Source: Amoebidium appalachense (Eukaryota > Ichthyosporea). Taken from it: 64,000 nt of DNA. Made by a program: the position numbers and the translations under genes. Of this stretch, positions 27,510 to 37,754 are shown piece by piece. The number at the start of each line of letters is the position of its first letter. The first letter of the stretch is position 1. The DNA lies in assembly GCA_963693365.1 (NCBI GenBank), contig CAVNZM010000003.1, forward strand, positions 10,664,001 to 10,728,000. The letters run 5' to 3'. The notes below the pieces were generated by a model, which was given only the letters and a program-made list of their open reading frames with translations, was not told the DNA's origin and did not search any database.

Positions 27510-30500
27510 TCAATCCACAATATCCGGTAAACAAAGTCGAGCACGATGGTGGACATGACTCGGGCCGGGGAGGGGTTTGGTGAGTATGTCAGCTAAGTTG
27601 TGGGCTGACTCAACGTAGTGGACAACCACGTCCCCACTGGCAATGTAGTCCTTGGTGTTGTGATACCGGACGGCAATGTGTTTGGTACGGTGCTTGATGC
27701 CGGTGGAGTTGACGATGGCAATGGTCGACTGGTTGTCACAGTACACCGGAGTCGGAGCAAGCATGGGACAGCCGAGTTCCTTGAAGAGGTCACGGACCCA
27801 AGCAACTTCTTGGGTGCCAGCATTGAGAGCAATCAGCTCAGCTTCAGTGGTGCTGGTGGCCGTGATGGGCTGGAGCTTGGAGTACCAGATGACGGGCATA
27901 CCAGCAAACACGATAATGTAGCCGGTGGTAGACTTCTTGCTGTCGGCACAACCAGCAAAGTCAGCATCCGTGTAGCATTCGAGTATGGGGGACTGGGTGG
28001 CCGAGTACTTGTAGTCAATGCCAAGGTCAATGGTGCCGAGCAGGTACCGGGCCACACGACGGAGAAGGTCCCAGTGAGTCTTGCCGGGGTTGGTGCTGAA
28101 CCGACCAAGGAAGCCGATGGCATAGGCAATGTCGGGACGTGTGCACCGTGCCACCCAGAGGAGACGGCCGAGTAACTCACGGTAGGGCACGGTGAACGGT
28201 TGGGGGGGGCAATCAGCCAGGGAGACGGTGGTGCCTGCAGGGATGGGGGTAGACTTGGACTTGGCATCGGTGAGGTTGAAGTCGTGGATGATATCCATGA
28301 TGTAAGACCTCTGGTGCATGTGGAGGTGATGGGGATCAGAGTGATTAAAATCAACACCGAGCATACGGTCAAATGGACTCATACGACAGCTGGCCATCTT
28401 GCTGATGTGGGCAGCCAGGTCACTGGCAGCAGTAGAACCCCGGGTGTTGGTGATGGTGGAGTCATCGACGTAGTTACCAGCCCGTACCACATCGTTGTTG
28501 GGGAAGAACCGGAGGTAGATGCACGGGTCGGTCTTAGTACGGGTCAGGCCATGGGCAAGAAGAATGCCGTCGAGGAAGTCGTACCAAGCCTTGGAGGCTT
28601 GCTTGAGGCCGTACAGGGCTTTCTTGAGTCTCCAGACCTTGCCAAGTGTGGCCATGGTGATGAATCCCGGGGGTTGTTTCATGTAGATGGTCTCGGTGAG
28701 TGGGCTGTTGAGAAAGGCCGTAGACACGTCGAGTTGATGTATGTCATGACCTTCAACAACGGCCAGAGCTAGGATGGCACGGAGAGCAGCCGGACGGATG
28801 ACAGGGCTCTCAATCAACTCATAGTCAACACCGTATTGCTGACTGAAGCCTTGAGCAACACCACGTGCCTTGATCTTGGTGTCACCAGCCGAGTTGAGAG
28901 TTTTCTCGGAGACAATCCACTTGAAGCCGACGATGTTAGCACCAGGGGGAGGGTCAACAAGTTCAAAGATGTCTTTGTCGACGAAGGCTTGATACTCAGC
29001 AGTCAGGGCTGACTTGACCTGATCACCATTGGGTCCGGAACAGAGTTGACGGACAAGTTTGGGTAGTTGGTCGATGTTGATGGGGGGACCGGGGGGACTG
29101 GCAGGGTGGTGGTGGCTTGAAGTCCAACCTTGCCCTGGAGACGGGCAGAACGACGGGGTGCAGGAACCGGGGTAGGTGGAGACGGTGGGGGGGGAACTTG
29201 GAAGTTCGGAAGTGCAGGGGGGGCAACCTCCGGGCTGGATGGGGCCGAGTGGAAGTTGTCGGGGGAGCCGGGTCGGATGGGTGTGACGTTGCCAGGGGCA
29301 GGATGAGGGTCGGCAGGCTGGACGGGCACGGGGGCAGGGGGGCCGGTGGGGGGGGGTGTCGGGGGGAACGACGATGGCAGGAGGGGGGCCAGAGTACACC
29401 AGACAAACATCATCTTCAGTGTCAACTGTGGGGGGTGGGGTGGTCGAGGTAGCAGTGGTGTCGGGGGTCGGAAGGGTTGATGGAATGTCGGACGGGAGAT
29501 AAGCTGATTCGTCGAAAATCACATCACGGAAGAGGCCGACACGATGGGTGGTGGCATTGAAGATCCGGTGGCAGTGTGATTGAAGATCATAGCCGATATA
29601 CATGCCGAGTTTGACGGTGGGGGCCAGCTTGTTCCGTTTAGAGGCTGGCACGTGAGTGTAGGCAGGGCAACCGAACACTTTGAGCTCGGAGATGTCGGGC
29701 TTGACACCGTAGAAAACCTCGAATGGTGTACGACCATTGGCAGTCGTGGACGGGGTGACGTTGATGATGTAGGCGGCATGTTGGAGGGCCTCAGCCCACA
29801 GTTTGGGAGACAGAGACTGATCTTGGACTTGATGGAGGAGGCAACGGACAATCTCTTGGAGGAACCGCATACGTCGTTCAACATAGCCGTTCAGTTGAGG
29901 GCAGTCCACCGGAGCATAGCTGGCCTTGATGCCCTGGGAGAGGCAAAAAGCACGGGTATCCTTGGAGGTGAACTCAGAGCCGGAGTCGAAGTGGTAAACA
30001 CCAACTTTGGAGGGGGCATGGGTGGCAACGAGGTTGGTGTGAGCTGTGAGAATATCCAGGGTGGTGGTACGGTCGGCCATCGGGTAGATCTTGACGAGGC
30101 CAGAGGCACGGCAGACAGTGACGAGAGCAACATTGGAACCTCCGTACGATGTTGTGGTAGGCTCAAAAAAATCCCAATGCCATTCATGACCGGGGATGTT
30201 GGAGTGAGGACGGTCACCCCTGAACGGAGCCTTGGTGGTCTTACCCATAATGCAGCCATGACAATCAGGAACATCACAGTCGAGGACAGAGGAGGGGAGA
30301 CCAATAACAAGGTCGTGTTTCACCATGTCCTTGATGCTGGTCATAGCTCGGTGCCCCAGACGATGGTGCCAGATGGATGGGTTAACACTGGTAGTGGCAG
30401 CCAGAGCCACAGGACGAGTGGGTGGTTGAATGGTGTAGTCCTTGAAGTAATACAGACCGTTGTGTAGACGGAGGTTGACGAGATGACGGCCGGTGAGTCG

Positions 30501-31916
30501 GTCGAAGAGGAATGACGGAGTGGAGGCATCGTTCAAATCACCCTTGATGTATTCGGCAGCAGCTTGGGATGTTGAAATGAGGAAGGCTTGGCCAGACGGG
30601 GTGTAGTAGGCTTCAATGGTTAGGGTGGTAGTGCCATGGTCGGTGGTGGTGTTGATGACGATATGGCCGGTGTGAGTGGCCAAGACGGGGGTGCCATTGA
30701 AGGCAGCAACGGGAGTCGGTGTCGGAAGGGGAGTGAGGTCATGGAAGAACTCACGGGTGGGGCAAACAGTCATGTTGCACCCGGAATCCCAGGCAGGGTC
30801 GGAGGACACGGGGACGGAGCTAGCATTGTATGCCGAGAAAGCAAAGGAGACAGATTTCTCACTGCCTTGACGGGAACGGTTGTGTCTGGACATACGGCAT
30901 TTCGGCTCAGGGCAATCGATGATCGTGTGATCAGGCTCGTGGCAGTAGGAGCATTCTTTCACGGACGGGGTGTTAGAACGAGCCGGGGAATCAGAACGAC
31001 GGGAACCCGAGAAACGGGAACGACTGGGGGAACGAGACGTGGACCGGAAGGCAGGCCGGTGGGGGGAACGGGATCGGGTGTGCTGACGGGAGAGACGAGT
31101 TCGGAGGTCCGTGCCAGAGGTACGGTCAAGTCGGGTGCGTAAGTCACGGCGAGGAAGATCACGGGGGGGAGCACTGGCATTTAATGCCATGCTGGACTTG
31201 GAGGCACGGTGGGCACGGTTGTTCCGGAGTTGCATCTTGAGGTCTTGACGTAACTCGATGCCCTTGACGTGGTTATGGAGGGACTCGAAGTCGGGGAATA
31301 GCTTATCACCGAAGTGATAGTCTTCGATAAGACGATTGAACTCAGGGGTGAGGTCGTCTCTGGTGGTGAGTTCATTGAAGAACTTCTCAGCTAGACGAGT
31401 GAAGTGAATGGACTCATCTTGGAGAGACTGGAGCTGGTTCACGATGGTCTGCAGACGGCTCAGGTAGGTGGTGAATGATTCACCGGGCTGAAGGGCACAG
31501 GCATCCCACTGACGGTGAAGGATGCGGATCTGATCGGGTTTGCCTTGGAGATAGTGTTGACGGATATTCCACATGGCCCGTTCAGGGTCCATGCCAATAC
31601 GGTACTGGGCAACGGTGGTGAGGACGGAAGGGTCGATGTTCTGTATCATATGGAGCAGGAGGCAATTGCGGGCCTCTTTGAGTTCCGCGGTAGTGCCGTA
31701 GCCATAGAAGGGGGGTTCACCGTCAACCGCGACGGTGGTAGGGGGGACGTAGTTGTCAGCAAGGACAACATCCACGAGTCGGACACCTTTAGTGCCGGTC
31801 ATCATGCCGAGAAAAATGATTTCCCATTGAAAATAGGTAGTTTTGCTATCGGGACCAGTCTTCCCTTCACCTTTCCACATGGTGATTTTGTTTACGCCAG
31901 TTTTGTTTGGATCCAT
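27510..31916 (-). CDS. Copia gag-pol polyprotein (1468 aa)
   Basis: One uninterrupted frame. Gag occupies roughly residues 1-370, with a basic Arg/Ser-rich stretch and a nucleocapsid zinc knuckle C-x2-C-x4-H-x4-C near residue 324. Protease follows with AWDSGC (Asp-Ser-Gly near 375). Integrase has an HHCC finger (about 515-565), first acid in WHWDFF (~580), second in HFDSGSEF (~645) and third in GYVERR (~680). A proline-rich linker follows, then reverse transcriptase with YVDD near 1150. RNase H shows YTDADFAG (~1317), TEAEL (~1358) and CDNQS (~1393). The start ATG at 31916 lies about 60 bp inside the 5' LTR. Between ~840 and 940 the linker is read in a shifted frame relative to copy A, yet frame is regained before reverse transcriptase. 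Probably mobile or very recently so. Confidence 0.95.
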   Translation of the reverse strand: MDPNKTGVNKITMWKGEGKTGPDSKTTYFQWEIIFLGMMTGTKGVRLVDVVLADNYVPPTTVAVDGEPPFYGYGTTAELKEARNCLLLHMIQNIDPSVLTTVAQYRIGMDPERAMWNIRQHYLQGKPDQIRILHRQWDACALQPGESFTTYLSRLQTIVNQLQSLQDESIHFTRLAEKFFNELTTRDDLTPEFNRLIEDYHFGDKLFPDFESLHNHVKGIELRQDLKMQLRNNRAHRASKSSMALNASAPPRDLPRRDLRTRLDRTSGTDLRTRLSRQHTRSRSPHRPAFRSTSRSPSRSRFSGSRRSDSPARSNTPSVKECSYCHEPDHTIIDCPEPKCRMSRHNRSRQGSEKSVSFAFSAYNASSVPVSSDPAWDSGCNMTVCPTREFFHDLTPLPTPTPVAAFNGTPVLATHTGHIVINTTTDHGTTTLTIEAYYTPSGQAFLISTSQAAAEYIKGDLNDASTPSFLFDRLTGRHLVNLRLHNGLYYFKDYTIQPPTRPVALAATTSVNPSIWHHRLGHRAMTSIKDMVKHDLVIGLPSSVLDCDVPDCHGCIMGKTTKAPFRGDRPHSNIPGHEWHWDFFEPTTTSYGGSNVALVTVCRASGLVKIYPMADRTTTLDILTAHTNLVATHAPSKVGVYHFDSGSEFTSKDTRAFCLSQGIKASYAPVDCPQLNGYVERRMRFLQEIVRCLLHQVQDQSLSPKLWAEALQHAAYIINVTPSTTANGRTPFEVFYGVKPDISELKVFGCPAYTHVPASKRNKLAPTVKLGMYIGYDLQSHCHRIFNATTHRVGLFRDVIFDESAYLPSDIPSTLPTPDTTATSTTPPPTVDTEDDVCLVYSGPPPAIVVPPDTPPHRPPCPRARPACRPSSCPWQRHTHPTRLPRQLPLGPIQPGGCPPCTSELPSSPPTVSTYPGSCTPSFCPSPGQGWTSSHHHPASPPGPPINIDQLPKLVRQLCSGPNGDQVKSALTAEYQAFVDKDIFELVDPPPGANIVGFKWIVSEKTLNSAGDTKIKARGVAQGFSQQYGVDYELIESPVIRPAALRAILALAVVEGHDIHQLDVSTAFLNSPLTETIYMKQPPGFITMATLGKVWRLKKALYGLKQASKAWYDFLDGILLAHGLTRTKTDPCIYLRFFPNNDVVRAGNYVDDSTITNTRGSTAASDLAAHISKMASCRMSPFDRMLGVDFNHSDPHHLHMHQRSYIMDIIHDFNLTDAKSKSTPIPAGTTVSLADCPPQPFTVPYRELLGRLLWVARCTRPDIAYAIGFLGRFSTNPGKTHWDLLRRVARYLLGTIDLGIDYKYSATQSPILECYTDADFAGCADSKKSTTGYIIVFAGMPVIWYSKLQPITATSTTEAELIALNAGTQEVAWVRDLFKELGCPMLAPTPVYCDNQSTIAIVNSTGIKHRTKHIAVRYHNTKDYIASGDVVVHYVESAHNLADILTKPLPGPSHVHHRARLCLPDIVD

Positions 31917-31961
31917 GATTGAAAAACGAGCGCGAGTTCTAGATGTGTGTAGGGAGCGTGC

Positions 31962-31978
31962 AAAAGGGCTGCATAACC
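31962..31978 (-). other. Candidate primer-binding site of copia copy B
   Basis: Directly after the 5' LTR the minus strand reads GGTTATGCAGCCCTTTT. GGTTATG-AGCCCT is the complement of a yeast-type initiator tRNA-Met anticodon arm with one extra base. The parallel with the TRIM site supports it, but the one-base bulge weakens it. Confidence 0.45.
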
Positions 31979-32912
31979 TGTTAAATTCTATAAGTATTTA
32001 GGATGAAAGCAGAGACACAGTGGTGCAGTGTGAAAACACCACAGACACACACAACAACAAAACACGGAACGATCGGAGCAGTGTACACAACAGACATCAA
32101 TGTTTAGACACGACTGAACTCAATTTATTTTGATCGCTAATAAATACCTGAAATTCCCTTAAGTTAAATCCATACATGATTTCCGACCAGTCGGAAATCA
32201 GATCTATGTCTAAAACAACCAATCACAATTAACTGATTATTTCCCGGATAGATCCGGAGGCACAGGAACGCACACCATAGGTCACAGCTATAAGAAAGAA
32301 AAGAGGTGAAGAGTAACGAGGAAAGAGGTGATGTTTCTAACCTATCATCGGCTACAAAGACTCAGACATTTTCTGACTAAGTCCACTGATTGGATATAGT
32401 ACGGCAACACACAAAACAAAAGTGTTTGACTAAGCTATGAATCATACCTGACAAGCTAAAGTGTAGCCTAAGTGTTTTTCTACCAATCAAAACATAACGA
32501 GTAATATAAATCTACTCAACGTATATTAGTGAGAGAGAAATATAATTATGTGAAAGGAAACAAGAGAAGAAAGAAAGAGAAAAGAAAGAAGAAGAAAGAG
32601 GAAAAAGAAAAGAAAGCAGGACAGAAAACACGAACAGCAAAACACAGTTATAACCGAAGATATTCATGTACACATAACATGTACACGTGTCTCCCTCACT
32701 GGGTAGACTCGTGTACCTATAATCAGTTGCTGTAATCGATATCTAAACACACGAATATAGCCGACACAACACGATTACAAGTACTCAAATACACTGGAGA
32801 TCGATGTCATAATTTACGTACAAGGAGCACATCTTTTTCATTAAGTAAATGAATGAAAACATAACACGAACTGAGAAGATCTTACAATATGTAAATACTA
32901 CGTATTATAACA
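31979..32912 (-). repeat. 5' LTR of copia copy B
   Basis: 934 bp, uninterrupted. It contains a short near-palindrome GATTTCCGACCAGTCGGAAATC (about 32177-32199), shared with copy A's LTR near 3660-3681. CCAATCA boxes occur near 32219 and 32483. Confidence 0.93.
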
Positions 32913-32946
32913 GAGGGCCTAGTCACAGCGGACTCTACTTCCAACA

Positions 32947-32963
32947 GGGTTATGGGCCCAGAC
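32947..32963 (+). other. Primer-binding site of the TRIM-like element
   Basis: GGGTTATGGGCCCAGAC directly abuts the LTR. It is the reverse complement of the anticodon arm of a typical eukaryotic initiator tRNA-Met (CUGGGCCCAUAACCC), not of a tRNA 3' end. This matches the half-tRNA priming known for Drosophila copia. Confidence 0.65.
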
Positions 32964-33249
32964 ACGACACCGCGGCCTCTAACTTCACGTCCCCTACGAC
33001 GCCTTGAACGGAGGAGCCCAGAAACCGACTTCTAGGCTGTACCCTACACCCGCGAGCGTATTTCCGTGAAGTAGAGACTTTCGCTTCCACAAACTCCATC
33101 CGCAGCAGCCTGCGACATCAACGTCAAGTATTCCACTTCATTGGCGGGGCACGCACCACAGTGGAATGCACACCCCGGTCTACCCTGCAAGCAGCCACAC
33201 TCACTCTCTCTTCTCTAGTGGTGTGTACACTTCTCCAATTGGGTAGGGG

Positions 33250-33656
33250 TGTTGGAGTGCAGACTTACGCTCACTCCACTATATGTGTATGTTAGCTTTA
33301 CAATTGGTTCCGTGTACATAGACACATGCTGACACTCGATCACCACATGCACATCTGCATAGTTGAGGAATGTTGCCAATTGTGTTTTGACTGCAAACGA
33401 TTGGTTCACTGGTCCCAGAGATATCTAAATGAAAGTAACCAATCCGATTAGCGCCTGGCATCCGGATTACATTCCAGACTGCTGCCCCACGGGTATATAA
33501 GCCACGTCTCTGCCAGGTGCAGACATGGAGTTCAGTCATGGAGTAAAGACATGGAGTTCAGTCATGGAGTTAACACACTGAAAGCAGTAAAAAAACGGGT
33601 CAGCGCCCAAGCGCGCCACGACGAGGGCCTAGTCACAGCTGACTCTACTTCCAACA
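33250..33656 (+). repeat. 3' LTR of the TRIM-like element
   Basis: 407 bp, intact. It carries a TATATAAG box near 33493 that could drive transcription. It also contains GACGAGGGCCTAG, the undisturbed form of the site used by copia copy B in the sister LTR. Confidence 0.9.
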
Positions 33657-35379
33657 ATCACCCCAGATGCTCCACCTGCAAGCCAACGAGGAAGCCACAC
33701 CCTTACCGGGGGACCTCCCCGGCCCACCCCCCCCCCAGCAGCCACCACCGTTAGGGTCACCACCAGGACACAAGTGCACGGCCCACCCGGCTGACCTGCC
33801 GAGCCCACCCACTCCCCGTAGGCTCACCTACACCGACTTGGTGCCCCAGGCCACCTATGACGAGTGGCAGCAGCAAATCATCCTGATCCCCCCAGACCAA
33901 CCGATCACCGTTTATACGGACGGCAGCCTCATCCACCCGGGCAGGAGGAAAGCCCAGGCCGGAGCCGGGGCGGTACTGGACACCCCGGACCGGAAAGCAC
34001 CTCCAGTGACGGCCAAGACCAGGCTCCATACGGCCCTATCATCCACCCAAGCCGAACTCACAGGGGTACTACTAGCCCTCCTGCTCACCCCCACCACCAC
34101 CCCCATCCACATCAAGCTCGATAACCTCGGAGTAGTCGACCGATGGACGGCAAATATAGACCCCACCACACCCCCTCGACGCAAGCTAAAGTTCCCCCAC
34201 ATAGTGGAATGGGCTGACGTACGAGACCAACTCTCTCTCCGGCAACCAGGCTCTGTACAGGTATCGTGGGTGAAGGGGCACCAATCCAACACCAAACGGT
34301 ACGGTCAACGGAATAACGAGGCAGACAAGGCAGCCAATGCAGGAAGAGTCCTCCCCCTCCCCCCCCCCCCCCTACCTCCGGCCCCGGGGGGGGGGAAATA
34401 CTTCCTACGACTACAAGGCCACCGTATCCCCGGCAACATTCCCGGTACACTGAACCGGTTGAACAAGGACTTCCTCACCGACATGGCCGGCAAGACCAAG
34501 GCCATGTCCATACTAGCCGACCCCAGACTGCTCCCAGCCGAACGGAACCCCCTCAAGCTCAACAAGGGGCCCACACAGGCAACCATCGGGGCAGTCAGAG
34601 GAAACACTCGTAGCCTGTCCCTGGCCATGGGCACCCTGCCTACCATGGCACGGCTACACCGAGATCACCCCACCGTCGTTACACAGCCCACATGCCCCCG
34701 GTGCAGCCAGCACCCTGAGACCACCACCCACCTCTGGGCCTGCCCGGCCCATGCCGGGGAAGTCCCCACCCTGACCACCGCCATCACAGCCTGCATCCAC
34801 AACGTCCTGCACACTCGTCATCCAAACACCCCCACGGCACAGCACCACCATACGGCAGCCACGGTGGTAGACCAATGTGCATGGATAAACTGGATAGGAG
34901 GCAACGGTGACCCACCTGACCCCGAAGACACCAAGTGGGTCGAACGGGGATTCTGCCCACGATCGGTGGGCCCACTACTTGCAGCCACCGGCACCACCAA
35001 GACCACCACCCGGGCCATCTTAGGAAAAATCACAGTAGAGTTGCAATCCTTTTTCTTTTCAAAAATTTGGCACCCACGGAACACAACACTCCCCCCCACC
35101 CACCCTAAAATGCAAAAACACCACCATATACCCACCACCCGTAGAAAGAAAAGTATGGCTCTCCAAAAACCCAAAAAACCAACAAATACACCCCCCACAC
35201 ACACCCGGCCGGCCTGTTCTGAATGCCGGAACACCCACAGACCCGGTGTGCCCTGTAAAACCCACCTTTTAGTCCACAAAAACATCGCCACAACATACGT
35301 ACACCAACACATCATGTTAGGCAGCAACCCCCCACCACCACCACCACCACACCCCATCATCCACCCATACCCACCGTAA

Positions 35380-35687
35380 ATATTATACACAACACCTAGG
35401 ACTTCCCAATACTGTAGATCGACCAATGAGAGCCCTCGGTTAACGTTTATTGCTAGGTTTTGAATGGAGGGGAGGACTGGAGCCTCCTGCCGGCGTGGCT
35501 GGGGTAGTAGCCCTGGGCAAAGTGTGTACTTATAGTTAGGTTGTGAAGGATGGTTTAGCTTAGCTGAACTCATAGTTAGCACCTTAACTAGTGTACTGTC
35601 GGTGCTGTGTGGTAGACGGTAGTTTCCCTAGAGGGCCTGAAAAGGCCTCCGGGAACAAAACGTGATAAAATAAAAAATAAAAAAAAA
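35380..35687 (+). other. LINE3 3' untranslated region and A-rich tail
   Basis: Non-coding sequence after the LINE3 stop, ending GATAAAATAAAAAATAAAAAAAAA just before the right target duplication. A C run followed by an A-rich stretch lies outside the element at about 35716-35770. Confidence 0.75.
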
Positions 35688-35713
35688 TCCCAGCGCACAC
35701 AGTGCGAAAAAAT

Positions 35714-35747
<34 letters not shown>

Positions 35748-35867
35748 AAGAAAAAAAAAAGAAAAAAAAATTCTGAAAAAAACTATCACAGTTCAAAACT
35801 GCACCAAAACATTACAAGAAACTACTGCATTCATCAGCGACATCATTACATCTTAATCCAGATTTTC

Positions 35868-36305
35868 CTACGCGGCAGGAAACGGAAGGGGGTCCTTCGC
35901 AGGGTCAAATTTCCACAAATACAAATTCTGGCTGTTTCCCTTGAAAATCGGCACCGTATTGTGGATCAAAGCCTTTTCCTGCATCTGAAAATCCGAGAAT
36001 TTCTGCTCGCTTTTCCTCGCCTCATCGACAAAGAAATTCGAAAAATACTGCATGGCCCGCGTCGCGTGCAGCGTGTGCGAGACATTCTTAGCGATCCAAT
36101 CAAATTGCGGCCTTTCAGGGTGCCACTGCACGGCATAAATGGGATATTCTTTTCCTTCGATGGTGGAAACGAATTCCTGTCCCTCCAGGTCGACATTATC
36201 ACTGATCACCCTGCAGAATGTACCATGCGTGTGTCAATTTGCGGCATTTTTCACATAATACATCCACCAGTATATCCAACAAAATGAGAAGTAAAGTCAA
36301 GCAGG

Positions 36306-36342
<37 letters not shown>

Positions 36343-36692
36343 TGTCCCTCGAGGTCGACATTATGACTGATTATTCTGCAGAAAGTACCGTATGTGTGTG
36401 TGAGTTTGCGACAAATTTCGAATCATATATCCAACGGAATATTCAAAAATATCCATCTAAAAGTGGTGAGTCGTATGTAGAGGAGCATGAAGGCAAGAAT
36501 AAGGTCAGGAGTGGTGTGTGTGCAAGCAGTTGACATGTGCAAGCAGTGTAGGTGCGTGTGATAGCAGCGGGCATGTGCAAGCAGTGTGTGTGTGTGTGCA
36601 AGCAGTGGGTATGTGCAAGCAGTGTGTGTGTGTACAAGCAGTGGGAACGAGCAAGCAGTGTGTGTGTGTGTGCAAGCAGTGGGCATGTGCAA

Positions 36693-36777
<85 letters not shown>

Positions 36778-36978
36778 AAGAAGTGTGTGTGTGTGTGCAT
36801 GCAGTGGGCATGTGCAAACAGTGTGTGTTTATGTGTGTGTGCGTGCATGTGTGTGTGTGTGCACCGGGGGGAGACGAACGAGAAAAAAAAAAAAAAAAAA
36901 AACAATACAAAAAAAAGGAGAGAGAGAGAGAGAGAGAAAGGAAAGAAAAGAAAAGGAAAAACAAACAAATACCCCCCC

Positions 36979-37038
<60 letters not shown>

Positions 37039-37688
37039 ATCCCACCCACCTGAAGAAACTATCCAACTCAGGCCGTGCATGGAAATCCTCTATCGTAATC
37101 CCGTCATGATGCAGATTGCTCGTTACGTTTTCTCTCTGAATCATCTCCAAGAAACATTTCTCGGCGGAGCCCAACATGCGCGAATGGCGCGATTCCTCTA
37201 ACAGGTGAAGGGGGAGGGAGATCCCCTCCGCGTCAAAAACGTCTTTCTTTAACACGCTGTAGTCGTTGCTATGCATGATGCTGATGAGCTGGAACCCCAT
37301 GCATGTGCCCCATACGGGAAAATAGTTGCCCTGCAATTGGTTGGTTAATATTTAATAGTTGTGATAAAAAACTTTACTTGAACTCCATAAACGTCACACC
37401 CCATGCATGTGCCCCATACGGGTAAGTAGTTGCCCTGCGATTGGGCAATTTATTTATTTATTAATCAGTTTTTGAAAATCCCGATTGATATGGCATGGGG
37501 TGGGGGGTGGGGGGGGAGGGGGGCAGGGGGAAGGTTGAGGCGGGGATGAAAATAAACATTGGAGGCGGGGGGTTGGGGGGGGTTGAGCAGGGGAAGGGGT
37601 GGTGGGGCGGTGACGAGGAGGAGGAGGGGGGCAAATTGACAATAAACACGCCGCCTGGTTTGGCTGGAATACGGGGGGAGGGGGAGGG

Positions 37689-37754
<66 letters not shown>

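Larger units (their letters stand above)
25589..32912 (-). mobile_element. Complete Ty1/copia LTR retrotransposon, copy B
   Basis: An apparently intact element with target duplication GAGGG at 25584-25588 and 32913-32917. The 5' LTR is 31979-32912 (934 bp). The 3' LTR is 25589-27091, also 934 bp once a 569-bp insertion is discounted. LTR ends are TG/CA. A single polyprotein frame (31916-27510) fills the interior. The polypurine tract AAGTGGGGA abuts the 3' LTR, and the primer-binding site candidate begins GGTTATG right after the 5' LTR. I noticed one base difference between the LTRs, so the insertion is recent. It sits inside the TRIM LTR, in the opposite orientation to TRIM and LINE3. Confidence 0.95.
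25211..33656 (+). mobile_element. TRIM-like non-autonomous LTR element, split by copia copy B
   Basis: Two 407-bp LTRs, both TGTTGGAGTG...CTTCCAACA, flank only 303 bp of internal DNA (32947-33249). The first LTR is split into 25211-25588 and 32918-32946 by the copia element; the second is 33250-33656. The target duplication ATCAC lies at 25206-25210 and 33657-33661. The interior starts with a primer-binding site, GGGTTATGGGCCCAGAC, and ends in the purine-rich GGGTAGGGGTG. It has no coding capacity, so it must borrow proteins, presumably from a copia element. I noticed one difference between the LTRs (G versus T in CAGCGGAC/CAGCTGAC), so the insertion is young. Confidence 0.9.
24775..35379 (+). 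pseudogene. LINE3 ORF C-terminal part with RNase H and CCHC finger, interrupted
   Basis: The frame is split in two, 24775-25210 and 33662-35379, and stays in register once the inserted DNA is discounted. The first part has a very acidic Ser/Asp/Glu tract (about 24830-24950), then an unrecognised ~80-residue segment. The second part (570 codons counted from the ATG at 33667) holds an RNase H1 fold: YTDGS (Asp85), QAEL (Glu130), LDNLG (Asp152), GHQSN (His205) and NNEAD (Asp220). A zinc-binding C-x2-C-x8-H-x3-C lies near residues 343-359, and IWHPRN comes later. The reverse transcriptase that should lie upstream is missing, so it cannot move itself. A domesticated RNase H gene is less likely given the flanking duplications and A tail. 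Confidence 0.8.
24759..35701 (+). mobile_element. LINE3: 5'-truncated RNase H-bearing non-LTR element, holding nested insertions
   Basis: The 14-bp direct repeat TCCCAGCGCACACA flanks this unit at 24759-24772 and 35688-35701. The body ends in an A-rich tail (about 35666-35687). Both are hallmarks of target-primed reverse transcription. Without later insertions the body is 24773-25210 plus 33662-35687, about 2.46 kb. It carries one open frame that runs in from the left flank without an ATG, so the copy is 5'-truncated inside its coding region. The frame ends at 35379, followed by ~310 bp of 3' untranslated sequence. Everything from 25211 to 33661 is later insertion. Confidence 0.85.

Noticed and set aside
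29580-30467. 295-codon plus-strand frame inside copia copy B
   Set aside because: Antisense to a conserved integrase region; a shadow of the polyprotein codon bias.
24775-35379. Domesticated host RNase H gene
   Set aside because: A 14-bp target duplication, an A-rich tail and no ATG at the 5' edge fit a truncated LINE better.
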